Shown: positions 1 to 11,342, counted from the first letter of the stretch. The stretch is 64,000 nucleotides of DNA from Orychophragmus violaceus (GCA_030180135.1 CM058238.1:878461-942460), one strand, 5' to 3'. Program-made: numbers and translations. Notes: generated by a model not told the origin, from the letters alone.

Positions 1-1053
1 TGAACCTCCAACAGCCTCTCTCCCGGTTCTCTGCAAACTGGACACAAGTTTGTCTGAAACCTTAGCACCTTAGCGCATCCACTACACATACACTGCACAC
101 AAACCACACACATAAACCAATTCAAAAACTCACTACACAAAAGAACTTCATTTGTTGCTTTTGAAAATAGTATACCATGTGTCTGCAAGGAAGAACAGTT
201 GTATCGCGTGGCTCGGACAAGCATATAACACATTCTTTACCCGGGTCACTTGCATCAACTGAGTTCCCAATCCCATAAATCTCCTGCAACTCATATCTGT
301 TTCCATTAACCCATAGCAACTGCTTCATCACACTTGGCTTAATCTCACCTTTCTCCTTCAAAAACGTCACTTGAGTAATCTGCATATTCGTGGATTCAGG
401 GTCCACCGATGGAGTTGCCTCCATCTTAATTGCCAGCGGGAAAGTATCTGTATCCGCCTCCTTGAATAGCTCGGAATCTTCAAATAGTGATAAGTCAACA
501 CCAGTTCCAGATGGTTGTATGAACTTCTGACCAAGTCCACCTTTTTCAAAATCTAATGTGATTGGTGGTAAAGTATCCTCCTTTGTTGCTGTGAGTTGGA
601 ACTCTTCGTCTTCTTCCGCAAAGAACACGACTGTGATCCTGTTCTCCGACAAAACAAACAAAAGGTTAACTAAGATTCAGTAAAGACTCAAACTTTTAGA
701 ATATTTGACAAGAACCAATACAAGTGGAAATTAAACCTTCCAGAGACGATTGCATCAAAAGTGAATGCGACAAGAAGTTGACCCGGGTTTTCCGGGTCGG
801 GTTCGAGTCTCAGAGTCTCCTTCCTCAGATTAATGTCGTTGCGAACTGTGGCGGCTTTATCGTACGCTACGTAAGGAGTCGGTAACATCGAATAGCGATC
901 GTAGTGGTGGTGATAGTCCGGCTCCGACGTAGTTCCCGGTGGAGAAGGACAGTAGCCCGGAATTTCGGGTGGATGTAGTTGAGGAGTTGTTTCCGTCGCC
1001 GGGCTCTTCCGTCTTCTTCCGCCATCTCTGATGCAGCAGCAGATATTCCCCAT
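1..1053 (-). CDS. LUL1: LUL1-like RING-type E3 ubiquitin ligase (3' end cut by window edge)
   Basis: A RING E3 ligase of the LOG2/LUL family, which ubiquitinates substrates at membranes and in stress and ABA-related pathways. Three exons can be read on the minus strand: 1053-737, 638-176 and 92-1, with GT-AG introns (phase 2, then 0). The start is MGNICCC; Gly2 is a likely N-myristoylation site and the Cys residues may be palmitoylated. A Pro/His-rich stretch follows, then the domain-associated-with-RING (DAR2) region (VAFTFDAIVSG, ITVVFFAEE), then a C3HC4 RING starting ECVICLSEPRDT and closing CPVCREP across the second intron. The reading frame is still open at base 1, so the last residues lie outside the window. 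Assignment to LUL1 (AT5G03200) rests on remembered similarity plus the syntenic neighbours. LOG2 and the other LUL paralogs are the alternatives. Confidence 0.9.
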
Positions 1054-1527
1054 GATTGAGTGATCCGATTGGAAATTGGAGTTATGTTATGATCAAAATC
1101 GAAGTGAGAAACGAGGAAGAAGTAAACGGGGAAAGTGGCGTCATTAAGCTAATTGATTAAAACGTAACTTAATTGTGTGGTTAGTGGAAAACATTGGTTA
1201 AAGTTTACTTAGGTGCGATAACATGGTCGGAGTCAATGTTTGCTTTTAAAATTTGGACGCCTACAAAATGCGACTATATGAAATATTAAATATTATTTAC
1301 TGGATATCAAATCTATTATTTAATTCGAATAGTTGATAAATATTTTTATAATTATTCAATTTGTGACTTTATATGAAGAAAGAAATGGAAATGTTTGATT
1401 CTATATCATAATTAATTCGTTGACAAAAAAACATCATAATTAATTTTGTGGTTAGTTTAATGAGTGATGTATTTAATTCTTAAACCAAATTATTAATAGT
1501 ATGTCTTGTAGTTATTCTTGTAATTTA

Positions 1528-1795
1528 TACTCCCTCCGTTTTAAATTACTTGACGTATTAGATATTTTGTTTTGTTTCAAATTAGATGACGTTTTCGATT
1601 TTCAATGTAAAATTTATCAATTTTTTAAGTTTCATGACTATTTGTATTCTGCAGTTTGTTTTATCATTAGTTGAATTGTGTTTAGGTAGGTAATTAATGC
1701 TGTTTTTGTTTAAAAAAAAAAATAAAAAATTAAATGTTTTCTTAATCGGTGTGTTTGAACCTAAAACGATAAGTAATAAAAAAACAGAGGGAGTA
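1528..1795. mobile_element. Stowaway-type (Tc1/mariner) MITE with TA target duplication
   Basis: The ends are CTCCCTCCGTTTT at 1530 and its inverted copy AAAACAGAGGGAG ending at 1793. TA dinucleotides flank both sides (1528-1529, 1794-1795). The 264-bp interior is AT-rich and has no ORF. This is the classic Stowaway end sequence. The rest of 1054-2001 is AT-rich promoter and spacer DNA in which I see nothing else. Confidence 0.85.
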
Positions 1796-2001
1796 TCTAT
1801 TTTGATATGAATCTAACAGGGTTTTAGTAATAACACAATAGCATTGTGGACCATGATCTTGAGTCTTTATTCATGACTATGATGTCAAAATGATATGAAT
1901 ACAACCAATAACGAGAAAAAGAAAAAGAAAAACACTCAAGATTACAATGTGAAGTGTAAATTTCACAAAAAATGGGTTCAACAACAACAAAAATACAAAA
2001 T

Positions 2002-2154
2002 CTAGAACTCTTGAGTAGTGTTGATCTCGTGTTGAATGAATATTTGGTCATCTTTATCCTCATATATCGTCCCCAAAGAAGGCGAAGCTGAGACCCTCAC
2101 TGGGAAAACAAGAACCGCCGGTACAACTTCGAAAGGTCCGATCATCCTCGCCAT
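2002..2154 (-). CDS. Small 50-residue protein gene, candidate stress-responsive microprotein
   Basis: A 50-codon ORF reads MARMIGPFEVVPAVLVF at its start and ends INTTQEF. It has no transmembrane segment or signal peptide that I can call and no recognised domain. It is supported as a gene by a good TATA box about 110 bases upstream on the same strand, a short AT-rich leader and a promoter dense in ACGT cores. A longer overlapping ORF (1824-2063, -) starts inside it in another frame and looks spurious. In A. thaliana the interval between LUL1 and MED7 holds one or more tiny genes, including DIP2 (AT5G03210). This ORF or the next one could be that gene, but I cannot tell which. Function unknown. 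Confidence 0.55.
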   Translation of the reverse strand: MARMIGPFEVVPAVLVFPVRVSASPSLGTIYEDKDDQIFIQHEINTTQEF

Positions 2155-2264
2155 TCAAAAATGAATAATAATGATACTTCGAATTAGACTTGAGAAGAAG
2201 TATATTGGTTTTCGACTTTGCTGATAAGTTCAGTGTGAAGACTGAAGATTATTGATACTGGTGA

Positions 2265-2397
2265 TATTTATAGAATGATAAATCGAATTATAAAGTGTTA
2301 ATGGGAGAGCAAAGAGTGGTTTAGTTTGATGTGACGTAACATGAAAGTCACGTGTGGAAATACGTAAAGTACGACGCGGTCTTATTTGTGACACGTG
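2265..2397 (-). promoter_or_regulatory. TATA box and G-box cluster upstream of the 50-aa gene
   Basis: Read on the minus strand there is CTATAAATA at about 2265-2273. CACGTG G-boxes lie at 2349-2354 and 2392-2397, with TGACGTAA near 2330 and ACGCGT cores near 2424 and 2453. Such ACGT clusters bind bZIP/ABF factors, so ABA or stress control is inferred, not shown. Confidence 0.6.
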
Positions 2398-2642
2398 ATT
2401 TTTATGTTTTCATATCCAGGTTGACGCGTTTCTGATTATAATAAGCAGAGTGACGCGTATACTGCTTAGTTCATGGACACGTATGGTTATATCAAAATAT
2501 AAAATCATATTCTTGTGGTTCATAAATCATGTCACCACACTGAACTAGCGGTGTGACTCATAGTTTTCGATTTAGTTTTGGTTCGGTTAATAAAATTGTC
2601 ATTGGTCTGCGGTCCGGTTAATATAAAAATTCCTATATGGTT

Positions 2643-3179
2643 TGATGGATAGGTTTTTTTTTGTCAATTTCGGAGTTTCATTACTAAAGGTATAACCTAA
2701 AAACATACAACAAGGTCCAAACGGGTGAGAATACAAAGGCAACAAACTAAATTACATAGATAAAAAACCAAAACGGGTCGACAATGGGCTTGATATACGA
2801 TCCATTAATCTCGAGAAGAAGGAGAACAAGCCACGTGAGAATGAGAAAGAGATACGCGTCACCTCCACCGTCAAACCGCCATGCAAACTCTAATGTCAGA
2901 GAGTTTCGCCGGTCGCCAACACCAGAGCATGAACCAAATAATTAATCGGTGCTTTGCCGATTATCATCCCACAAAGTCATGTGCCAGAGAAACACCGCAA
3001 GGACCACCGAGGACTTGTAGACCCATGGAGCTCCATCACATTTCTTAGGGTTGTCGTTGATAATTCTTTTGGATTGGATAGATTTAAATCTCTGTTAAGC
3101 CTTTTTCCGTGCTCGTGATTTGCGACGGCGCAACAGTGTAGTAGTTGGATCTGTAAATCGATTCGCCGATGATGGATAG
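2643..3179 (-). mobile_element. Sadhu-like non-coding retroposon, about 0.5 kb
   Basis: On the plus strand a poly(T) tract plus GTCAA (2653-2668) marks the poly(A) end of a minus-strand element. TGATGGATAG occurs at 2643-2652 and again at 3170-3179, flanking it as a 10-bp target duplication. The body is more GC-rich than its surroundings and has no convincing protein; the minus ORF at 2977-3204 is not conserved-looking. Its tail resembles that of the larger element at 5870-6728, so both probably belong to one family. Assignment to Sadhu-type retroposons is from memory. Confidence 0.55.
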
Positions 3180-3979
3180 ATTTATAGAGCACCTCCAACA
3201 ACAACTTGTGTATTTAAAGAATATTATCCTAATATATTTAGTTTAATTTAATTATAAAATAAAATAAATAAATAAACATGAACCAATCATCATTTGACAA
3301 ATAAGTGAAGAGTTTATTCATTCTTTTGTAATTTTTGTATATGAGAAACTATAAAATGATTTTTTCTTCACTTTCTCTTTTTTGTAATATTTTATTAGTT
3401 TAATAGTAAGAAACTATGTGAGAAAACGCCCATTAGAGCATGTGCATTGTAGGTTTTTAAGGGGGTTTTTGCACAAATTCTTAGGTGAGATTTATTAAAA
3501 ATAAATGAAAAAGATAATTAGTTAAGGATCAATCCTTAAATCCGGTTCTTAACTGTAACGCATACGTGGCGCTTTATGAGTGGTTGCTTTTTTATTTTTA
3601 TTTTATCTATAAAAAAAATAAAATATTAAAAAACTAATTAAGAACATCCAATAGGGTTCATGGATGTACATGGCCTTATAGTTGCCCTAATTTTGTCAGT
3701 ACTTTTCTTTGCTCTATTTGTTTGTATGAAAATTGATTACATGTACCGGATTCTTTGTACCGTATTGGTTCGGTTATAACATATACATATTCTTTATACT
3801 TCAATCATCAGCTCGAAAATGAAGAATTATCTTGAAATAGTTTACCAAAGAAGAACTACTAATTATCATAAGATATGAATATGATTTGATCATAGATATA
3901 CAAAATACCGTCTTATACATTCATAGAGAAAATACATCAAAAATGCTATCTAAAAACAAGACGCAATATCAAATGATCA
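3180..3979. other. AT-rich intergenic DNA with a possible MITE remnant
   Basis: No gene is seen. A segment beginning near 3435 (AGAGCATGTGCATTG) and ending near 3665 has the look of a Brassicaceae MITE, but I could not pair its two ends convincingly. Confidence 0.35.
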
Positions 3980-4171
3980 CTAAACGTCTTCTTTATCATG
4001 TTCATGATCATCTTCTTCGGTCTCGCGTTCTTCCAAAATCGTCTCAAGAATCGGACAAGTCGATGGCTTCTCCGGACTAATTATCCGCGGAGGAGCCGGT
4101 TCCATCCACCATGCAACATCCATCTTCACCACCGTCAAATTTTGATCGCACCCATTATCAAAGAAACACAT
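3980..4171 (-). CDS. Small acidic protein gene (47 or 63 residues)
   Basis: The ORF is 63 codons from the first ATG at 4171. A second ATG at 4123 gives 47 residues starting MDVAWWMEPAPPRI. The C-terminal half is strongly acidic (ILEERETEEDDHEHDKE). A TATA-like CTATATATG lies on the minus strand near 4237-4245, placing a start of transcription just upstream of the first ATG, so the longer form is possible. The second ATG begins the part that looks most protein-like. There is no recognised domain. By position it may correspond to one of the tiny genes next to AT5G03200, for example DIP2 (AT5G03210), described as a small virus-resistance polypeptide; this is a guess from synteny. The product is probably soluble. 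Confidence 0.5.
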   Translation of the reverse strand: MCFFDNGCDQNLTVVKMDVAWWMEPAPPRIISPEKPSTCPILETILEERETEEDDHEHDKEDV

Positions 4172-4568
4172 ATTTTGAAGTTGTAGAATTTATTCAAATA
4201 TTTCGTTTTGGGTTGAAGGAGTGTTATTGTTCAAAGACATATATAGAGAAAGAGAGAATGATTGGTTGATTTGGAAGCTAGACAGGTGGACGATCCATAA
4301 TGAACGAAGTTAGTTGTTGACGACTTGGTCTTGTTTGCTATAATTACAAAACAATGGAATCGATGAGAATATTCTAGAAAACTCTTTGTTTATGTTTTGC
4401 ATGAGTTTTTTTTGAATATTGCATGAGCGACAGGTGTGTATCTTCATGTTCCTACACTTCTCTTTCAAATGTTAAGATATTTTTTATGTGTTGTATGTCC
4501 CTTTTGTGCGGTTACATCAACCAAGCAAATTAATGACCAGATATTATTTTTTGCGGTCAGTCACACAC

Positions 4569-5131
4569 TAAGGGCATCTCCAACCCTACTCCATTTCCCA
4601 CTCCAAAATGAGATTTGGAGTAAAATCCTCTCCAACCCCACTCCATTTCCCACTCCAAAATGGATTAATGAGTGAGATTACTCCATATTTGGAGTAACTC
4701 CATTTTTCACTCCATTTTGGAGTGGAACTTTTTTATTTACCAACTAGTCCTTTTTAATATTAATTTTTTTTTATTTTTAACTATTATGAATATAATAATT
4801 ATTATTATGTGAATATATATGTTTATATATTTTAGTAACAATTATAACTATTTTTTAAACATTATAAAATAATTTTTTTTTATTTTAATACTATTTTCTT
4901 GTTTATAAAATAATTGTAAAGTAAAATTATTTTATAATTTTTAAAAAAACTATGAAAAAATAAAATAAATAGGGTCAAATTGTAAATTTTTATAACTACA
5001 ATGTACTAAAAACAAAATAGAAAAGAATCTATAAAGAATATTCTATTTATGGAGTAAAAAATGTAGTAATACATTGGAGTAAAACACTACTCCATTTTGG
5101 AGTTACGAGTGATACATTGGAGATGGTCTAA
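4569..5131. mobile_element. PIF/Harbinger-type MITE with TAA target duplication
   Basis: Inverted ends GGGCATCTCCAACCC (4572) and CATTGGAGATGGTC (to 5128) are bounded by TAA on both sides (4569-4571, 5129-5131). Subterminal copies of CTCCATTTTGGAGT and its complement are repeated inside. The middle is very AT-rich. No ORF. The 390 bases between the acidic small gene and this element hold nothing else recognisable. Confidence 0.75.
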
Positions 5132-5855
5132 GAGAGTTGGTGACCGTTACCGGCAACATGTGTCGATGATGCCTTGATCAAATAGACTACTCAACATATT
5201 AGTTTAAATTGTGTTTTACACATTTCGAATCCGATGTGCTTAGCTAAGCTAACCCTTTTAAGTTATTGAGAACTTAATATCATTAGAAATTTATATATTT
5301 TATTGTTTTTAACACTAAGAGATTATTACAATTATTACATTGACTACTATATCAATAAATAATTTTATTTTCGCTTGACGGTTTTATATGTTTAGTAATT
5401 GTTTTGTGAAGATTGGTGTGTAATAGTTTAATCTAAACCACAATAGTAAATATTTTATATAAGTTTAGTTTTATTAGTTTGTATGAATAATAATAAATTG
5501 TATTTTCATAGATTCAAACCCCAAAATTTTGATGTTATAAGTATTAATGAACCCCTTATATCAAACCCTATTTTTTAATCGTTCTAATCACTCTTTCACC
5601 TTTCAACAAAAGTCTAAACGTATGACTAAACGTTTCAAGTAGTGGTAACAATTAATTAGGCCTACATTAGAGAATCAAGGGCTCGTTTAAACTTATATTC
5701 TCATGGGTTCACGATCTGGTTTTTCTAACACAATGAGAAACTTGTGATAGAAAATGCTTAGTAATATGAGAATTAAACGAGGCCCAGAGTCAGATATGCA
5801 TTGTTAATCACTCTATGCAATGTGGCTTATTCTCGCTAATTCAAAAGTTCCTCAG
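5132..5855. other. AT-rich spacer, nothing recognised
   Basis: No ORF, RNA gene or paired repeat ends were found here. It lies inside the interval where MED7 would be expected by synteny. Confidence 0.4.
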
Positions 5856-6742
5856 ATATTAATTGATTTTTTTTTGTCAACAGGAATTTCATTCAATCAT
5901 GGGCCGGTTTAGAATACAAATAGGCCATGGCCCGAAAACAGGAGATTGACCCGAGAAACTCGGTTGACCGACAAAGCTGAAGAGGTGGACACCACGTGTC
6001 ATCAACAGCGGAGAAGTCGGCATGCATCACGCGTCTCTCTTCTGACGAACCGCCGGGAAGGAACAACTACCTTGGAGGAAGACGGAGCCACTCCTCACCG
6101 AACCTATTCACTGCATCGGCCAAAGTCCACCTGCGGATCGAAGCTTTCCGAAGCCGCCGTCATACAGAACCTGCAACAAAAGAAGACCAGTCACTGAAAA
6201 GCACCAAAAACCACCGGGGCTAGGAGGCGCCGTCGCCGTTTGGTCGTGGACCAAAACAGAATCCACCGGATGCGTGTCCTCTAACGCAGTGACACGAGGG
6301 CGATATTAATCCAAGCGGGACAGAGGAGTCGGAGCTGAGCAGAGCAAAACCAGGGAGCTGACGGCAAGGAGAGAAGAGGAAAGCCGAATCCAAAGTGAAA
6401 CAAGCCGGGAGAACCCAACGAAATCCGATTAATCGGAAGAGGAAGCCAACCATCGAAAGAACTCCTGCCCTTATTGGAATTAAAAAGCAGGAAAAAAACA
6501 AGATCTAGGAGAAAAAAAGATCTCGGCCGAGAGAAAAAAGATGAAGAACTTGCGAGATCAGAAAAAAACCCAGAACAGAGATATAAACAAACAAAAGAGA
6601 AGTCGCTTCCCAAATCCCAACGTTACCTTCTAAAAGATAAGAGTCCGGAAAGAAGGTGAAACGGAGAAGAGAGATTTCTCTCTCTAAAAGAAAGAGAGAG
6701 AGCGACTCCTGCCGTATTTAATTCGATAATATTAATTGATTT
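5856..6742 (-). mobile_element. Sadhu-like non-coding retroposon, 0.86 kb, with 14-bp target duplication
   Basis: ATATTAATTGATTT occurs exactly at 5856-5869 and 6729-6742. Between them lies an 859-bp element in minus orientation. The poly(A) end appears as poly(T) followed by GTCAACAGGAATTTCATT, and the 5' end lies at the CT/GA-rich block near 6660-6710. The body is clearly more GC-rich than the flanks. Overlapping short ORFs occur on both strands, but none resembles a known protein. Size, lack of coding and tail fit the Sadhu retroposons of Brassicaceae as I remember them. Confidence 0.75.
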
Positions 6743-7389
6743 AATTCTACAATATATTACTATTTTCAGAGTAGAGATTCCTCTTGTATTTTTTATAATA
6801 TGTTTACAAAGCAATAACAAATATTGAGACGTACTACATATGCATAACAATTTGTTAAAAACAAAAAAGATTATTGATATTAAGATCACGAATATTCTGA
6901 AAAAAAATATAAGGAAATTATACAATTTTAGGGATGATATAAACCATCTTCTTTTGATTTGGGCTTTGATCGATAGTTGAAAAACATGCCACTTGAAAAG
7001 TTGATCAAGTATTATATATTATAACGAAAGATACATTAGCAATCAATTGACATGTATATAAAGTATATAATATAGGATGCCTACATTCTTTTAATATTTA
7101 GATTAATTGGACAATTAGTCAATGACCTGAAAAGATTAGATAAGATCAGGATAGTTGAAAGATTGCTACCAGTCTTCTTTCTATTCGTTTCTCATGTTTC
7201 TTTTTTCCTTAACATATAGAATATTTTCTTGATTTTATATGCACCTATGTTTCATAATTCAGGTAGGACATTTTTTAAAAAAATAAATGTTAAATTGATT
7301 CAAAAACAAAAACCTCTACACAATGGATGTAACTTCATTTGAGCCTGATAAAAAATCGATTTAACAACAATCTGAATCAATCTAGCTTG
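6743..7389. other. AT-rich spacer, nothing recognised
   Basis: No gene or paired repeat ends are seen. The region is low complexity and AT-rich. Confidence 0.4.
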
Positions 7390-8590
7390 AGAAATAAGTG
7401 AACCAGAGCTGTAAGGTTCCAGTGAACGTCGTATGTCCAGCCGATGTGAGAGAAGATATTTTGTTTCAAATCTGATGGTCTATTCTTCGAATCAGAGTAG
7501 CTTGTGGCAGAGCATCCTCACCATGGATTCGCGAGTTTCTTTCTCGCCAAAGCGCGTAGACTGCAGTTTGAAAGAGTATGCGGCGCAAGAAAAGCTTGAG
7601 AGTTGGTGTTTGTATTGTCGATATGCTATCCAGAATACAATCCCAGTCAAGGGAGTAAGAGTTTCCAAATAAGTGATGTCCAAGTTGTCTCCAGATCTCT
7701 TCTGAAAAAGAGCATTTGAAGAACAAATGGTTTCGGTTTTCATCCTCGCAATTGCAGAGAACACAAGTGGAAGCAGATTGAATGTTCCATTGCATCATGC
7801 GGTCTCGTGTTGACAATTTTTTGAGCGACACAAGCCAAACGATAATAGACAGCTTCGGTGTTGCTGAGGCGAACCATACACCCTTGTGCCAACGAACGTG
7901 AGGCTGAGCCGTACGGGTTAGGCTCCAAGTGTCTTTCGAGCTAAAGATCAGTCTGTAATCAGCTTTACCTCGCCATAGCCGAATATCCCATTCCTGATTA
8001 AGTCCTTTATTTCTTATCTTTTGCAGTTCTTCCTCGATAAGAATTAGAGTATCATTTCAGTGTCTGTGTCGTCTTCTTGCTGTGACTGCTCTCTTGACTA
8101 TATCATTAATGAGTATTCCCAAGTCAATGCATCCTCTTCCTCCAGTCAAGTCGATTAAACGTCCAAGAAGAGACCAGACATCGAACCAGAAGGAAGTATT
8201 CGTACCGCTTTGTATGTCGAATTTTGTAAGCTGTGCAGCAACGTTTCTGATTTTTAAAATCTTCTTCCACATCCATGAGCCAAAAGAGCTACTTTGAGTA
8301 GAAGACCACATGGACCCTTTACGAATGAGATATTTTTGAACCCTTTTAACCCACTGTGACGAATGATCAGAGATGATGCGCCAAATGAGTTTTAAACAGT
8401 TCACATTGTTAGCTTCTGAGAGAGATTTTAATCCTAGCCCTCCTTCCTCCTTTGGTTTCGTAACATCCTTCCAAGCCACTTTTGCTTTCTTCGTATTTAA
8501 ATCTGAACCCGGCAGAAAAACTGCACAAAGCTGGTCAATTTCCTTAGCTAACACTGTTTTCAATTGTTTTTGTGTTGGTGCTTTGTGTTT
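7390..8590 (-). mobile_element. Truncated LINE: C-terminal reverse transcriptase ORF2 remnant
   Basis: Read on the minus strand, 8563-8057 encodes the region after the polymerase core of a plant L1 ORF2 (motifs KKAKVAWKDVTKPKEEGGLG and FWFDVW). The stretch 7928-7466 encodes the zf-RVT zinc-binding tail (CVLCNCEDENRNHLFFKCSF, ALWRERNSRIH). The two parts are separated by stops and frame changes, so this is a dead fragment lacking the endonuclease and most of the RT. I did not find a poly(A) tail or target duplication. Confidence 0.8.
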
Positions 8591-9640
8591 TGTTATTTAG
8601 TAAAGCTCCAAGCTCCAATTATGCATGGAGGTCTTATCGGCCAATAACTAACTGGCCTGGCCACACGACTCTATTATTTAAATTGCAACGATCTTTTATT
8701 TGGCGGTTATTTTATATTATAGACAAACTTCGTAAATTTTAATTGCCAGAAAAGCAATAAAAAGGGGTAGATGATGATAAAGATTATGCGAAACATTTTA
8801 TGACTTCTTACCTTTAGCCTTCAACATAATTTATACCAGAAAATACTTGCGCACATAAACTGAATTTATACTAGAAATTTATTTTAGTATTCTAATTAAA
8901 ATGATACAATACATATTGTGTTTTACATATATTTTTTTGTCCATAATGTACTTTTTTGTCGGGGAAACTATTTCATTCCAAGTTAAGCATTAACAGCATT
9001 ACACAGCATTCGTTCCCGAGAATCTTGTTCTCTTCCTATTAACATACTCAAAAGGATATGTAAAAGTATTATGTACTTTTTTTTTGAACTGAGTTCATAA
9101 TGTACTAGTAACTATAAGTAGTTGAAGTAGTACATAACATGATAAGTATAAAATGTACGTACGCGTTGTAAATATCTCGCATCTTTTGTCCATACTGTAT
9201 TGTATACGTTCACATCAGGAGAATGAAGAGTTGAGGGACCTCTGGGTGACGTGTGGCATATAAAAGACACGTAGTTCCAAAATGAGATGAGTCCAGTGGG
9301 CCACCTTTTGCTGACAAGCGACATCTCACATATTATTGGCCCACGTGTCCTTTGTTATCCTTCATAATAATACATAGCACTAGTTAAATGAAATTATACG
9401 TGTAATTAATATCACGGGCTTGAAAGCTGAGACATGATATCCATTGTATTTGTCCACTTTTGTTTATTTTAAAGTTTATAGCTATACATTTGTGATGTCA
9501 AAAAAAAAAGCTATACATTTGTAAATATAATCTACCACTCTCTGAAACTAAAATTAGAATTATGGGGAGTTGACAGAAAAAAAAAAAATTAGAATTATGG
9601 GAAAAAGAATCAGTAAAAATGGGATTATCTTGTTTTATCT
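8591..9640. other. AT-rich intergenic region with possible retroposon tail
   Basis: There is no gene. Near 8950-9000 a short T tract followed by GTCGGGGAAACTATTTCATT resembles the 3' tail of the Sadhu-like elements in minus orientation. I found no second end, so at most it is a fragment. Confidence 0.3.
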
Positions 9641-10325
9641 TGATTATTCCTGGGCACTTTATCTGGATCCGAAAAATCGATCCGAAACCAATTCGAAAAA
9701 ATCGGTTCGGTTCGAGTTCGGATCCAAAAAAGTATCCGAATGGGTTTTGTATCTAGATACTTTTGGGTATTGAGTCGGTGGATAATACCCGAAAACCAAA
9801 CGGATACCTTAAATAACCATACTTTTAATTATATAAAATACATATTTTATATACATATTTTATATATGTTTGGTTATTTTAGGTAGTTCGGATACATTTA
9901 TGATAAACCAAATTTTTTATAGTATGATTTCGGATAAATCGGTTTATTTTGGATAAATCAGATAGAGTTTGGTTACTTCGAATACAAAATACTGAATTGA
10001 TTGGATACTTCGGTTATAATTTGGTTACTTCGAATACAAAATACTTGAACCAATTGGTTACTTCAGGTATACTATGGTTACTTCGGATATACTATGGTTA
10101 CTTCGGGTTCAAAATAGTCGAAATACTCAATACCCTATTTTTTGAGTATTTACCGGTTTTTAAAGTTTAATATTCACCCGACCTGAACCCGAAAAATGCC
10201 GAACCGAATCTGATCTGAAAGTCTAAAATACCCGAATAAGTTTTAAAATCCCAAACTAAAAGATTCGAAATTTGAAATACTCGATCCGAACCCGAATGAG
10301 TATCCGAACGTGTATGGCTAATCTT
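9640..10325. repeat. CCGAA/TTCGG-rich degenerate repeat, possible MITE
   Basis: The stretch is dense in ATCCGAA, CCGAACCGAA, TACTTCGG and their complements. Units of about 30 bp built on GGTTACTTCGAATAC and similar are repeated around 9970-10110. Such sequences are common non-coding repeats in Brassicaceae. The short ORFs across it are products of the repeat. Confidence 0.55.
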
Positions 10326-11166
10326 GACAAAGAAAATGGTTGACAAGCAATAAATATTGAAAAAGAAAATGAGTCATACTAGAAACCAAAATGAATCCCA
10401 TAATTCCTAATAATGGTATTTTCTTAATAGAAGTATTGAGTCATGTCCCTATTTAGTCCACGTGAAGTAATCCTCCGGCGTGTCTATTTTACTGAATAAG
10501 AGGTGAAAATCATCCGACGTGTCATTCAGCTTCGGACAATCCAATACTGTGTACACAGAGTCTGGGTTTTGTTCCCGTGCGGACAGTCCCAGAAAGAGAA
10601 AAAACACTCTATGTCTTTTTTTTCTTCTTTTAAAAACAAAACATACTATTTTATCAAGCAAGGTTAAGCTAAAAAACAATATACTATTTTAGTGGAAATG
10701 TAGACCAAAAAAATAAGTGGAAATAAAATCTTAGAAAGGACAAAATAAATTTACATAAAATAAATATTTAGTAACACTTTAAATTAAATAGTACTAATTT
10801 ACAAGATAGTTAATTAAATAACTCTAAAAATTCCAAAGTATCAACAAATTTCATATCTAACAGCATTTAATTATAAATATCAACTTTTATGACTGTATCA
10901 AATAGCAATAAATATGATGGTAATTTATAAGATTGAATAATAATGAAATTTAAGGTAAACGTTTATTTCCATAAAATTCATAATTTAAATCACATATCCT
11001 TACTTACTTTTAGTATTATTTTTTAAAGAGCTCACGATAAGAACGTGAGACTGGCCACACCTGATTTTTTAATCTTTTTTATCATCTCTTACTTTGCCTG
11101 CTTGTCGTTTACTTGCTTAAGTCATAACTCACATAACCAATGACCCTATCTCTTCAACCACATCTC
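10326..11166. other. Promoter-side intergenic DNA upstream of the DUF584 gene
   Basis: No gene is supported. A 76-codon minus ORF (10449-10679) has no recognisable similarity. The last 150 bases lead to a TATA box at 11167. Confidence 0.4.
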
Positions 11167-11173
11167 TATAAAA
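11167..11173 (+). promoter_or_regulatory. TATA box of the DUF584 gene
   Basis: TATAAAA lies about 175 bases before the ATG at 11343. This leaves a leader of about 145 bases, a normal spacing for a plant promoter. Confidence 0.65.
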
Positions 11174-11342
11174 TGATCTCAACTCCCTCAGTTAAAATTT
11201 CACCAAAACCCATTTGAGTCTTGAGCAATAAGCAGATCACAAAATCTAGATTTCCATTTTCGAGTTTTGTTGGGAAAAAAAAAATCCAATCTTTTCTTCT
11301 CTGTGCTCTGTTTTTTTTAGAAGAGCTCTGTTTTCATCATCA

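Noticed and set aside
2977..3204. 75-residue minus ORF
   Set aside because: Lies in and across the end of a Sadhu-like insertion and resembles nothing known.
5946..6659. Overlapping ORFs on both strands around 6.0-6.6 kb
   Set aside because: They fall inside a GC-rich non-coding retroposon with a perfect target duplication; open frames are expected from composition.
10449..10679. 76-residue minus ORF upstream of the DUF584 gene
   Set aside because: No recognisable similarity, no promoter, low-complexity Lys/Arg and Phe runs.
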